Below are positions 35,582-43,501 of a stretch of 64,000 nucleotides of DNA, one piece after another. Under the pieces are notes generated by a model. The model did no database searches, was not told where the DNA came from, and saw nothing but the letters and a program-made list of their open reading frames with translations. Source of the DNA: JADZAI01 sp047602465 (GTDB taxonomy: Bacteria > Pseudomonadota > Alphaproteobacteria > Micropepsales > Micropepsaceae); contig JASGHF010000001.1 in NCBI GenBank assembly GCA_047602465.1, forward strand, positions 1,364,001-1,428,000. Reading direction: 5' to 3'. A program made the position numbers and the translations under genes. The stretch's first letter is position 1. Every line of letters starts with the position of its first letter.

Positions 35582-36915
35582 GTGCCCGCCTTCTTCACCG
35601 CCCACAGCTCCATCTTCAGCTCGGGCCATTCGCCGGAGACGGCGAAGCCGATGCCGGGAGCGAGGCTGGCGATGTCGCGCCATTCGGGGACGGACTGGTC
35701 GAGCTGGAAATAGGTCAGCTCGTGATAGGTGCGCAGCTGAGGCGGCAGCGTGGTGACGTGGCGGATCGGCACGCCCGCCGTCGCCGCGCGGACGAGTTCG
35801 GGCATCTTGGTGACGTCGCCGATCTTCATCTGCGACGGGAACGAGCGGGCGAGATCGGCCGGGTTCACGCGCGCCGAGACGGCGAGGAAAAGCTGCGCCG
35901 TGCGGAAGAGATTGCGGTCGCGGATCGGCGCGATATAGGCGCCGGCGCGCTTGCTCTCGAGATCGAGCTGGATCGCGAGGCGCGCGAACTCGGTCGCGAA
36001 GGCGCCGACGAGGAAATCGATCACCGGCTGGAAGCAGCGGCGCAGGTCCAGATGGTCATAGACCGGGAAGGAAGGCGGGCGGCGCTTGTCGGTGGTGAAG
36101 GTCGACATCTCGCCCGCGACTTCCAGCAGGAAGGCGTAGAGGTCTTCCGGATGGCGGCCGGGGCAGGTTTTCAGATGCTCGAAGACCGGCGTCCAGCGGT
36201 TCAGCGCCTGAAGCAGCAGGAAGCTGGTGAGGCTTTCGGTGCCGGCCTCGACCTTGGCGACGGCGCGGCGGGCCATCTCCTCGGCACGGGCGAAAGCGCG
36301 GCCGCCGATATCATCGACGATGCCGGCGAGATCGGCATGGGCCTCGACCGTGAGGCTTGAGGGAATATAGGAGCGGTCCAGCACGACGAGCTGGTCGCGC
36401 CGTTCGGCGATGCGGGCGACGCCGACAAGAATGCGGCCGTCGGTCTGTTCGCGGGTGACGCCGAGCTTCAGGTTCGGCTGGGCGGTGTCGATGCCCTCGG
36501 CATTGCGGGCGGCCGCGAAATTGTCGATCGCCTCTTCCTCGTCCACGCGGAAGCGGGCAGCGGCGCTGTCGCCGCGCTGGAATTCGGCGGTGCCGGGCTG
36601 GCGCGGCGGGACCGTGACATAGACGACGGCGCTGCGCGTATCGGACGGAATGTCGATGGGCGCGGGCAGATCGCAGTCGGCGGGCGCGTTGACGACCGTG
36701 CCGTCGGGCATGATCGCGGAAATCTTGCGGAGGCCGAACTTGCCGACGGCGAGCAGATCCTCGTTCCACTGAAGCTCGGTGATGCCCCAGGCATGGGGGC
36801 GCAGGGCCATGGCGCGGCGCTCGACCAGCGTTTCGAGGAAGCGCTCCTGCTGCTGGAAGTGCTGGGGCCTGAGGAACATGCCCTCCGACCAGGCGACTCG
36901 CCGCGACGACGTCAT
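35578..36915 (-). CDS. tssK: T6SS baseplate subunit TssK
   Basis: A 445-residue TssK. The N-terminus after ATG 36915 reads MTSSRRVAWSEGMFLRPQHFQQQ, the family signature, followed by 'LRPHAWGITELQWNEDLLAVG'. The C-terminal head includes YHELTYFQLDQSVPEWRDI and FAVSGEWPELKMELWAV. TssK links the baseplate wedge to the TssM-TssL membrane complex. It is first of the tssK-tssL-tssM-tagF-pppA-ppkA operon; 52 upstream in-frame residues from 37071 are rejected because they overlap the divergent glycosyltransferase promoter and match nothing. Confidence 0.95.
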   Translation of the reverse strand: MTSSRRVAWSEGMFLRPQHFQQQERFLETLVERRAMALRPHAWGITELQWNEDLLAVGKFGLRKISAIMPDGTVVNAPADCDLPAPIDIPSDTRSAVVYVTVPPRQPGTAEFQRGDSAAARFRVDEEEAIDNFAAARNAEGIDTAQPNLKLGVTREQTDGRILVGVARIAERRDQLVVLDRSYIPSSLTVEAHADLAGIVDDIGGRAFARAEEMARRAVAKVEAGTESLTSFLLLQALNRWTPVFEHLKTCPGRHPEDLYAFLLEVAGEMSTFTTDKRRPPSFPVYDHLDLRRCFQPVIDFLVGAFATEFARLAIQLDLESKRAGAYIAPIRDRNLFRTAQLFLAVSARVNPADLARSFPSQMKIGDVTKMPELVRAATAGVPIRHVTTLPPQLRTYHELTYFQLDQSVPEWRDIASLAPGIGFAVSGEWPELKMELWAVKKAGT

Positions 36916-37079
36916 ACGATTTGTCCGTGCCCCAACAATTCTCGGATCAGGCGGGACAGTAAGCCATCCCCCCCCTTTGGCAAACCGAACGGGGCCGGTT
37001 CCGCATGGGACTCTTTGGCTCAGGGGGCCTGGTTGCCCGCACGGTTGACCGCAATGGCCCGGCCACGTCATCTCGGACC

Positions 37080-38261
37080 ATGCGCAAGCTGGTTCTCGAC
37101 GTTTCGCGCCTGCTGACGGGCCTCCGCTTTGCCGGGCCGACGGGCGTGGAAACGCTGGAACTGGGGCTGGCGCGGCATCTGCCGCCCGACGAGGCGTTGG
37201 CGCTGACGCCGTGGGGCGCGCGCCGGCTCGGCGCCCCGGTGCGCGATGCGGTCGCCCGGGCAGCGGCGCGGCGCTGGCGCGAGGACAGGACGGCGGTTGC
37301 GGACGAGCTGACCGGGCTGGCGGCCTTCCTCAGCGGCGGGGCGGTTTCCCCTGCCCCTCCGGCGCGCGACCGGTCGATCCTGACGGCGGCGCGATTCGCG
37401 CCGCGCCTGTTGCGGCCGGCGCATGGCCTGCCCAAAGGGTCGGTGACGCTGCATACCGGGTTCTTCCGGCTGGAGCGGCCGGAGATGTTCGCATTCAAGG
37501 CGCGGCGGCCGGACCTGAAGACCATCATCGTCTTTCACGATCTGCTGCCGCTGAAGCATCCCGAATGGTTCCGGCCGGGCGAGGCGGCGCTGCACCGGGC
37601 GCGGCTGGTGACGGCGCTGGGCATCGCGGATGCGATCGTCACGGGTGTGGCGACGGTGAAGGACGAGATTGTTGGGTTTGCGGCGGAGGCGGGCGTGAGG
37701 CCGCCGCGCGTGGAGGTGATCGACCTGCCCGTGTCGGCGCGGTTCGCGCAGGCTGCTGCGCCTGGGTTCGGCGGCGCGCCCTATATGGTGGTGTGCGGGA
37801 CGATCGAGCCGCGCAAGAACCACGCCCTGCTGCTGGAGGCGTGGCGGCGGCTGGGGGCCGATGCGCCGAAGCTGGTGATCGCCGGCCGGCGGGGCTGGTC
37901 GAATGACGCGGTGTTTGCGGCGCTGGATGCGAAGCCGGCCAACGTGCTGGAGCTGCCGGGACTTTCGAGCGGTGCGATGGCGGCGCTGGTGAAAGGTGCG
38001 GCGGCGTTGCTGTCACCGAGTTTCGATGAAGGGTATGGCCTGCCCGTCGCGGAGGCGCTGAGCGCCGGCACGCCTGTGATCGCGGCGGATATGCCGGTCT
38101 ATCGCGCGCTGTGGGGCGGGCGGGCGACGCTGGTCGATCCGGGCGATATCGATGCGTGGGTGGACGCGGTGCGGAATGCGCCCGGCCGGCAGGCGGCGTT
38201 CACGCGGACGGACTGGGCGACGTATGTGTCGGCGCTGCAGGGCTTGGCGGGTACGTTGTAA
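37080..38261 (+). CDS. Glycosyltransferase, GT4 type (GT-B fold)
   Basis: A 393-residue GT-B glycosyltransferase. The C-terminal half shows the group 1 signatures VVCGTIEPRKNH, LVIAGRRGWSN and the EX7E motif SFDEGYGLPVAEAL, then GTPVIAADMPVYRALWGG. The N-terminal half has LVLDVSRLLTGLRFAGPTGVETLE, often found in glycosyltransferases building polysaccharides. It transfers a sugar from a nucleotide donor in the cytoplasm; acceptor unknown. It could serve the polysaccharide made with the export protein 700 bp downstream, though they are on opposite strands. ATG 37080 gives the family start MRKLVLDVSRL. Confidence 0.88.
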   Translation: MRKLVLDVSRLLTGLRFAGPTGVETLELGLARHLPPDEALALTPWGARRLGAPVRDAVARAAARRWREDRTAVADELTGLAAFLSGGAVSPAPPARDRSILTAARFAPRLLRPAHGLPKGSVTLHTGFFRLERPEMFAFKARRPDLKTIIVFHDLLPLKHPEWFRPGEAALHRARLVTALGIADAIVTGVATVKDEIVGFAAEAGVRPPRVEVIDLPVSARFAQAAAPGFGGAPYMVVCGTIEPRKNHALLLEAWRRLGADAPKLVIAGRRGWSNDAVFAALDAKPANVLELPGLSSGAMAALVKGAAALLSPSFDEGYGLPVAEALSAGTPVIAADMPVYRALWGGRATLVDPGDIDAWVDAVRNAPGRQAAFTRTDWATYVSALQGLAGTL

Positions 38262-38464
38262 GATATAATTGGTTCGCCAGCGGTGACATGGATTTGCTCG
38301 ATCACGTCGAACGCTGGTAACGGCAGAACGACGCCGATCTGGCGACGCGACATATGACGACCGCGTCTCTGCGAGGGCGCGAGGACGTGTTCAATCCGTC
38401 CTGCAGCCTTGTCATTTGCCGCGGTGACAACGAGGCAGACGGCTCGTTCTCTGCATCTCATATT

Positions 38465-38498
38465 CATTCCTCATGGCCACCCTTGAGGCGGCCATCCA
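38465..38498 (-). repeat. REP-like element, inverted degenerate copy
   Basis: Read on the minus strand this matches the element at 38513-38554 (CTGGATGGCC ... GGCCATGAGG) with several mismatches in the loop arms. With the next copy it forms an inverted pair, as in bacterial BIMEs. Confidence 0.7.
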
Positions 38499-38512
38499 GT
38501 TGCCGGCACCGG

Positions 38513-38554
38513 GCTGGATGGCCGGGTCAAGCCCGGCCATGAGGGAAATGGGAG
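38513..38554 (+). repeat. REP-like 42-bp element, copy A
   Basis: It contains the hairpin GGCCGGGTcaaGCCCGGCC-type core (near-palindromic stem) preceded by GCTGGAT and followed by ATGAGGGAAATGGGAG. It is identical over 42 bp to 38869-38910. It begins in the gap after the glycosyltransferase gene and ends just 1 bp before the GIY-YIG stop codon. Confidence 0.9.
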
Positions 38555-38555
38555 A

Positions 38556-38852
38556 CTATGCGGAGCTGAGATTGTCCTCTGCCAGGTCGCGCCAGTCGGG
38601 ATTGGCGCTTTCGATGAGGTCGAGTTTCCAGCTGCGCTTCCAGCCCTTCAGGCTTGTCTCGCGCTGGATGGCGTCGGCCACGAGTTCGTGACGCTCGTAC
38701 CAGACGAGAGTCTTTACGCCGTAGCGGCGGCAGAAATCCGAACCGCGATCTTCTTTGTGTTCAGTGACGCGCTCGCCGAGGTCTTTCGTGACGCCGATAT
38801 AGAGCGCCCCGTTGCGGCGGCTGGCCATGATGTAGACCCACGCACATGTCAT
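38556..38852 (-). CDS. GIY-YIG nuclease superfamily protein
   Basis: A 98-residue single-domain GIY-YIG protein (UPF0213-like). The GIY-YIG signature is VYIMASRRNGALYIGVTKDL, followed by LGERVTEHKED and the conserved RYGVKTLVWYE, with catalytic-type Arg and Glu (AIQRETSLKGWKRSWKLDLIE). Such genes are small, patchily distributed and frequently lie beside REP-like repeats. Here a 42-bp repeat sits immediately at its 3' side and another 17 bp beyond its start, so the gene looks like a mobile cassette within repeats. Substrate and role are unknown. The ATG at 38852 has only a weak ribosome site. Confidence 0.85.
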   Translation of the reverse strand: MTCAWVYIMASRRNGALYIGVTKDLGERVTEHKEDRGSDFCRRYGVKTLVWYERHELVADAIQRETSLKGWKRSWKLDLIESANPDWRDLAEDNLSSA

Positions 38853-38868
38853 CGACGGAGCGTGCGGC

Positions 38869-38910
38869 GCTGGATGGCCGGGTCAAGCCCGGCCATGAGG
38901 GAAATGGGAG
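38869..38910 (+). repeat. REP-like 42-bp element, copy B
   Basis: Identical over 42 bp and in the same orientation as 38513-38554, so the GIY-YIG gene is bracketed by perfect direct repeats. Confidence 0.9.
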
Positions 38911-38913
38911 TTA

Positions 38914-38952
38914 GCTGATGGCCGGGTCGAGCCCGGCCATAAGGAACAGGGG
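38914..38952 (+). repeat. REP-like element, diverged copy C
   Basis: A third copy begins 3 bp after copy B: GCTGATGGCCGGGTC then GAGCCCGGCCAT, with a diverged 3' tail. It ends 12 bp before the polysaccharide export gene stop. Confidence 0.85.
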
Positions 38953-38964
38953 AAGATGAGGCCC

Positions 38965-40158
38965 CTAGTCCTTGATCGCGTTGTAGGCGCCGGCGCCGGT
39001 GAGGACGGGGGAGGTCAGCGAGCCGAAGATGCTGAACACCTTCTGCAGTTCGCTCAAAGGGGCATTGGAGACGTAGATCACGTCGCCGCTGCGCAGCGCG
39101 AAACGCTGGGCGTAGAAATAACCGCGCGGGTCGGTGAGATCGAGGCGATAGACCACCGGCACCGGCTCTCCCCGTTCGGCGAGCGGCGAGCGCGGGTCCA
39201 GCCCGCGCGCGATCTGCGGCTGCTCGAAGCGGAAGACGAAGATGCCTTCCGCGTCCGAGCGGTTGTCGAGGAGGCCGCCGCTGCGGCCCATGGCCTGGGC
39301 CAGCGTCATGACCGCCGAAGTGAAGGGCAGTTCCGCGTTCTGGCCCGCCGCACCCAGCACCGTGAAGGTGCGGGTTTCGCGGCTGACCGTGATGACATCG
39401 CCCGGACGGGCGAAGACATTCTCGCGCGGATCGTCGAGCAGCGCCTGGAGCGGAGCGGACGCCGTGCGGTTGTCGCGGGTGAGCTGGATCGTGGTTTCAT
39501 GCACCGCCGTGCGGATGCCGCCGGCGCTGGCGATGACATCGAGCAGGCGGTCGCCGCGCACCGACAGGGGAATGCGCGCACCGCCGGTGACTTCACCCAT
39601 CACCGAGACGGAGCCGGAAATGGAGGAGAGCACGGTGACGAGCACCTGCGGCTCCATCGCCTTGCCTTCGAGGCGGGCGCGGATGGCGGCCTCGGCCTGG
39701 GCCGGGGTCTTGCCCGCGACATGGACACGGCCGGCGAAGGGCACGGTGATGGCGCCATCGGCCGAGACGATCTGCGAGGGGACGGTGGCGGTGGTGGAAC
39801 CGACATCCGTCGCGCCGATATCGGCCGCCGTGCCGCGCAGCGCCGACGCGCCGCCGAAAAGGCCGGCGCCGCCGACCTCCCAGATGGAGACGGCGACCGC
39901 ATCGCCGACGCCGATGGTGAGATCGGGCGCGGCGGCATAGGCGCCGCCATCGCCGAAGCTGTCATACATGCCCGTGGGGCGCAGCGCCGCGAGCTGGTCG
40001 ATGGAGCGCAGATCGACATCGACAAGCAGATAGTTCGACGCGTCATCGTCATAGGCGCCGGAGCGCACATCGGAAACCGAGGGGCCGGATGAGGGCAATG
40101 CGCCACAGCCCGCAAGCAGCAGCAGGGCGCAGGCGGAGGCGACGGGCTTGAGGAACAT
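38965..40158 (-). CDS. Outer-membrane polysaccharide export lipoprotein (OPX, Wza/KpsD-like)
   Basis: A 397-residue OPX protein. It begins with a lipoprotein signal ending LLLLAGC (Cys18). The Poly_export domain follows (LTIGVGDAVAVSIWEVGG, VSADGAITVPFAGRVHVAGKTPAQAEAAI) and then SLBB segments (SVSVMGEVTGG, LDVIASAGGIRTAVHET, TFTVLGAAGQNAELPF). The C-terminal part includes YFYAQRFALRSGDVIYVSNAPL. Such proteins form the octameric outer-membrane exit of capsule or exopolysaccharide machines. No Wzc-like kinase or Wzx/Wzy genes are in the window, so the rest of the pathway lies elsewhere. Confidence 0.92.
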   Translation of the reverse strand: MFLKPVASACALLLLAGCGALPSSGPSVSDVRSGAYDDDASNYLLVDVDLRSIDQLAALRPTGMYDSFGDGGAYAAAPDLTIGVGDAVAVSIWEVGGAGLFGGASALRGTAADIGATDVGSTTATVPSQIVSADGAITVPFAGRVHVAGKTPAQAEAAIRARLEGKAMEPQVLVTVLSSISGSVSVMGEVTGGARIPLSVRGDRLLDVIASAGGIRTAVHETTIQLTRDNRTASAPLQALLDDPRENVFARPGDVITVSRETRTFTVLGAAGQNAELPFTSAVMTLAQAMGRSGGLLDNRSDAEGIFVFRFEQPQIARGLDPRSPLAERGEPVPVVYRLDLTDPRGYFYAQRFALRSGDVIYVSNAPLSELQKVFSIFGSLTSPVLTGAGAYNAIKD

Positions 40159-40371
40159 GCGGCCGAACTCTTTTTCTCTGGCAGTTGTGCATCCAGACTC
40201 GGGCGCGAAATTCGCATCCGCCTTCCAGATTCGTCCAGTGATTCCCTAACTGATGCCGGGTTACCCACAATAATTCGTTAACCACGAAAGCCGCGGGTTT
40301 GCTGGACTGAGCCTTTCGGAGCCTGTGCTATACGAGCCGGCAACGACAACAGAATTAAGGAATCGCCCCCG

Positions 40372-41586
40372 ATGTCGCGTCACGGCCTGAACACCGACCG
40401 CCTGAAACGGATCGATACGTTTCTCAATGAGCGCTACATCGCCCCCGGCCGCCTGCCCGGCGCGATCACCGTGGTGCATCGCCGCGGCGAGACGGCCCAT
40501 TTCGGCGTTCTGGGCAAGGCGGACGTGGCCCGCGACAAGAAGCTGAACGACGACACGATCTTCCGCATCTATTCGATGACAAAGCCGATCACCTCGGTCG
40601 CGTTCATGATGCTGGTGGAGGAAGGCAAGGTGGCGCTGGATACCCCCGTCCACCGGGTGATCCCGGAATGGAAGGGGCTGGAGGTCTATGCCGGCGGGTT
40701 CATGGAGACCTTCCGCACGGTGCGCACGAAACGCCCGATGCTGATGATCGACCTGCTGCGCCATACGTCGGGCCTGACCTATGGCTTCCAGCAGCGGACC
40801 AATGTGGACGCCGCCTATCGCAAGCTGAAGATCGGCGAGATCGAGAAATCCGGCACGCTGGAGGGCATGGTGCAGGCCCTCGCCAAGGTGCCGCTGGAAT
40901 TCTCGCCGGGGGATGCGTTCAACTATTCCGTCTCGACCGACATTCTCGGCTACATCGTCGGGAAGCTGGCCGGCGTGCCGTTCGAGCAGTTCCTGAAAGA
41001 CCGCATCTTCACGCCGCTGAAGATGGTGGATACCGATTTCCACGTGCCGCCGGAGAAGGCCGCGCGCTTCGCCGCCAATTATCAGCCGGCGAAAGGCGGG
41101 ATGGCGCTGTATGACGACCCGGAGACGAGTTCGTATCTGACGCCGCCGTCGCTGATCTCGGGCGGCGGGGGCCTGGTTTCGACGGCGAAGGACTATCTCG
41201 CCTTTGCGACCATGCTGCTGAATGGCGGCACGGCGAACGGGGTGCGGTTCCTCAGCCCGAAGACGATCCGGCTGATGGCGTCGAACCATCTGCCGGGGGG
41301 CAAGACGCTGGCGGAGCTGTCGACCTCGATGTTCTCGGAGGTCGGATATGCGGGCGTCGGGTTCGGTCTGGGCTTCTCGGTGACGATGGATGTGGCGGCC
41401 TCGATGATCCCCGGCACGGACGGCGACTATGCCTGGGGCGGCGCGGCCTCGACCTATTTCTGGATCGACCCGAAGGAGGAGCTGACCTGCATCTTCCTGA
41501 CGCAGCTTCTGCCCTCCGACACCTATCCGGTGCGGCGCGAGCTGCGGACCCTCGTTTATTCCGCGTTCGAGGACAGCAACGCATGA
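40372..41586 (+). CDS. Beta-lactamase-fold serine hydrolase (family VIII esterase type)
   Basis: A 404-residue serine hydrolase of the class C beta-lactamase fold. The nucleophile motif is SMTK (Ser68-Lys71), the second is Y185-S-V (NYSVSTD), and the third region is WGGAAST. The tyrosine motif YSV, rather than the YAN of true AmpC, is seen in family VIII carboxylesterases such as EstB. There is no evident signal peptide (MSRHGLNTDRLKRID), so the enzyme is probably cytoplasmic. Substrates may be esters or amides; beta-lactam resistance should not be inferred. Its stop overlaps the next gene's ATG, so the two are co-translated. Confidence 0.9.
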   Translation: MSRHGLNTDRLKRIDTFLNERYIAPGRLPGAITVVHRRGETAHFGVLGKADVARDKKLNDDTIFRIYSMTKPITSVAFMMLVEEGKVALDTPVHRVIPEWKGLEVYAGGFMETFRTVRTKRPMLMIDLLRHTSGLTYGFQQRTNVDAAYRKLKIGEIEKSGTLEGMVQALAKVPLEFSPGDAFNYSVSTDILGYIVGKLAGVPFEQFLKDRIFTPLKMVDTDFHVPPEKAARFAANYQPAKGGMALYDDPETSSYLTPPSLISGGGGLVSTAKDYLAFATMLLNGGTANGVRFLSPKTIRLMASNHLPGGKTLAELSTSMFSEVGYAGVGFGLGFSVTMDVAASMIPGTDGDYAWGGAASTYFWIDPKEELTCIFLTQLLPSDTYPVRRELRTLVYSAFEDSNA

Positions 41587-42002
41587 AGTATCTGCACACG
41601 ATGATCCGCATCAGCGATGTCGAGAAATCGCTGGAGTTCTTCGTGAAGCATCTGGGGCTGGTGGAGCGGCGGCGGAGCGAGAGCGAGGCCGGGCGCTTCA
41701 CGCTGATCTTCCTGTCGGCGCCGGAGACGCCGGAAGCGGAGATCGAGCTGACCTATAACTGGGACAAGGAGGAGTATGGCGGCGGGCGCAATTTCGGGCA
41801 TCTCGCCTTCGGCGTCGACGATATCTATGCGGCGTGCCAGCGGCTGATGGATGGCGGCGTGACGATCAACCGCCCGCCGCGCGACGGGCGCATGGCGTTC
41901 GTGCGCTCGCCGGACAATATTTCGGTGGAGCTTCTGCAGAAGGGCAAGGCGCTGGCGCCGGCCGAGCCGTGGGCGTCGATGCAGAATACGGGCGTGTGGT
42001 GA
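41583..42002 (+). CDS. gloA: VOC protein, lactoylglutathione lyase-like (glyoxalase I)
   Basis: A 139-residue glyoxalase-I-like protein. The four metal ligands expected in glyoxalase I appear: His in YLHTMIRI, Glu in IELTYNWD, His in NFGHLAFGV and Glu in SVELLQ. The lyase converts the methylglyoxal-glutathione hemithioacetal to lactoylglutathione in the cytoplasm. It overlaps the upstream hydrolase gene by 4 bp (ATGA), which suggests a two-gene detoxification operon. Confidence 0.9.
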   Translation: MKYLHTMIRISDVEKSLEFFVKHLGLVERRRSESEAGRFTLIFLSAPETPEAEIELTYNWDKEEYGGGRNFGHLAFGVDDIYAACQRLMDGGVTINRPPRDGRMAFVRSPDNISVELLQKGKALAPAEPWASMQNTGVW

Positions 42003-42118
42003 GGCGCAGCGCGCGCGACACTGAAAATTTTATCGATCGGTTTGGGCTTTCGTAATCCAAATTTAACCGGCTGTTTGCCGTCTTCCCAAACTCGTTCTTA
42101 AACCGCCTCGCGTAGCTT

Positions 42119-42144
42119 CCTCGCAACCAGAAGGGTTAGCGAGG
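42119..42144 (+). promoter_or_regulatory. Hairpin covering the ribosome site of the pilin-like gene
   Basis: CCTCGCAACC (42119-42128) can pair with GGTT-A-GCGAGG (42134-42144) with one bulged A. The 3' arm holds most of the GAGGG ribosome site of the gene starting at 42154. Folding would hide that site, so translation may be conditional. This is inference from sequence. Confidence 0.45.
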
Positions 42145-42153
42145 GCTTTGGCC

Positions 42154-42582
42154 GTGACCAATTCGAAAGTATCCATGATCGCCGCTGCTCTTGCATGCGG
42201 CGTGGCCGCAATCTCCGGCGCGGAGGCGGCAGGGTCAAACCAGTTCCAACTCACCGTGCGCGGCTACGTGCCCGTGAACTGCAAGCTGGACCTTTCGCAG
42301 GTGACGGTTCAGCCGGCGAGCGCAGGCCAGGTGAATCTCGGTGCGGTCGGGGAGTTCTGCAACACCCATAACTACCGGATCATGGTGGACTTCGACCCCA
42401 TTCTCCTGAGCGGCGCGCGCGTCAATCTGGGCGCCGATGGCGTGACGTTGGGCGCAACCGGCTCTGAGATGATCACGCAGGGTGTGCAGCCCACGATCCG
42501 GTCGCGGCCCATATCGGTCACGCTGAACCGTCAACTGCAGACGATGGCCACGATCGCGCTGCGTATCGAGGCCGCGATCTAA
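42154..42582 (+). CDS. Small secreted pilin-like protein
   Basis: From GTG 42154 the product is 142 residues. A signal peptide (SKVSMIAAALACGVAAISGAEA) precedes a domain starting NQFQLTVRGYVPVNCKLDL with a second cysteine at GEFCNTHNYRI. The two-cysteine spacing and the YVPVNC block mirror the pilins encoded at 46982 (GYVPILCGALF) and 47726 (GDIPAVCGVSE), so it is very likely a third subunit of the same chaperone-usher pilus. It is convergent with the tip-protein gene, with 7 bp between stops. GTG 42154 was chosen over TTG 42148 and ATG 42175 because it keeps a basic N-terminus and the proper ribosome-site spacing. Confidence 0.72.
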   Translation: MTNSKVSMIAAALACGVAAISGAEAAGSNQFQLTVRGYVPVNCKLDLSQVTVQPASAGQVNLGAVGEFCNTHNYRIMVDFDPILLSGARVNLGADGVTLGATGSEMITQGVQPTIRSRPISVTLNRQLQTMATIALRIEAAI

Positions 42583-42589
42583 GCCGCTT

Positions 42590-43501
42590 TCAGCTGGCTG
42601 GGGCAGCGATGCCCGCGCTCATCAGCGGCTCGATGGTGATCGTCAGGACATCACGATACTTGCCGGCGCGCTTGCCTTCGGCGTCCGCGATGGTGAAGTC
42701 CAGTTGCGCGTCGAGCGAGATGCCGCCCGTGCCGAACGGGGCCGCATTGGAGTATGGTGCGGCTTCCGACACGCCAACGCCGTTCAGGGCGATGTTGTAA
42801 GGCACCCGGTCTTCGGGGCGCAGCGAAGTCCCGTCCCCGATGACGAGGTTCTGGTCGTTCTGGGAGTCGAAGAAGATCCGATAGGGCGCCGTCGCAGCGA
42901 GAGAGAGCATGACGCGCCTTTGCTGCCCCGTCGCCATATCGCCGAAATCAACGCTGCCTCGCGCAGCGCCCGCCACCGACAAGCTGAATATCCGGATCGG
43001 TTCGACAGGCAGCGCGATGGGAAGCGTCTCAAGCGACACCGGTGAATTGCACGCAATACCTTCGCAGGCCGCATCCTCGGTCCGATAGACGATATCGAAC
43101 TCGAGCTGGCTGGTCATAACCGGCTGGCCTCGTTCGATCTTGAGATCGAACTCGAGAATGGCCGTATCGGTATTGGAAAGGTCGAACGACTGCATGGGAG
43201 CCGTCGCGGCGCTGGTCCCGAGCAGGTTCCCGTTGCCAAGAATCTGAAACTGCATCGCCTGGCCCGTCTTTGCGACGAACCCGATCGAGAAATCGCCGAT
43301 GCGGGCTTCAGGGCCTTGTCCGCATCCGCTTGAGGCGCGAACGGCGACCTTGAGCTTTTCCTTGTAAGGGAAGTCCGAAGTCGGGTCGTAGACGACCTGC
43401 CCAGGCGACACCGGCGTGACTACGACGCACGCTTCGGCCTTGTCCGCCATGGCCAACGCAAACATCGTAGCCGACACCGCAACGAGCATTGTTGAGCGCA
43501 T
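42590..43501 (-). CDS. Chaperone-usher pilus tip/adhesin-like protein
   Basis: A 303-residue secreted protein with signal peptide MRSTMLVAVSATMFALAMADKAEA. It is larger than the pilins and appears two-domain. The N-terminal half (about 25-160) has Cys residues in ACVVV, SSGCGQG, DAACEGIAC. The C-terminal half from about 165 (SLSVAGAARGSVDFGDM, YRIFFDSQNDQNLV, YRDVLTITIEPL) looks like a pilin domain with the typical final strand. Such two-domain subunits cap the pilus and bind surfaces. It is last in the operon, one base overlapping the usher stop (TGATG), with GGAGG seven bases before ATG 43501. Confidence 0.8.
   Translation of the reverse strand: MRSTMLVAVSATMFALAMADKAEACVVVTPVSPGQVVYDPTSDFPYKEKLKVAVRASSGCGQGPEARIGDFSIGFVAKTGQAMQFQILGNGNLLGTSAATAPMQSFDLSNTDTAILEFDLKIERGQPVMTSQLEFDIVYRTEDAACEGIACNSPVSLETLPIALPVEPIRIFSLSVAGAARGSVDFGDMATGQQRRVMLSLAATAPYRIFFDSQNDQNLVIGDGTSLRPEDRVPYNIALNGVGVSEAAPYSNAAPFGTGGISLDAQLDFTIADAEGKRAGKYRDVLTITIEPLMSAGIAAPAS

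Noticed and set aside
38099..38467. Minus-strand open frame overlapping the end of the glycosyltransferase gene
   Set aside because: No ribosome site or known family; over half of it is antisense to a well-supported gene.
40372..41586. AmpC-type antibiotic resistance gene
   Set aside because: The SxxK motif is present but the YSV motif and absence of a signal peptide fit family VIII esterases better.
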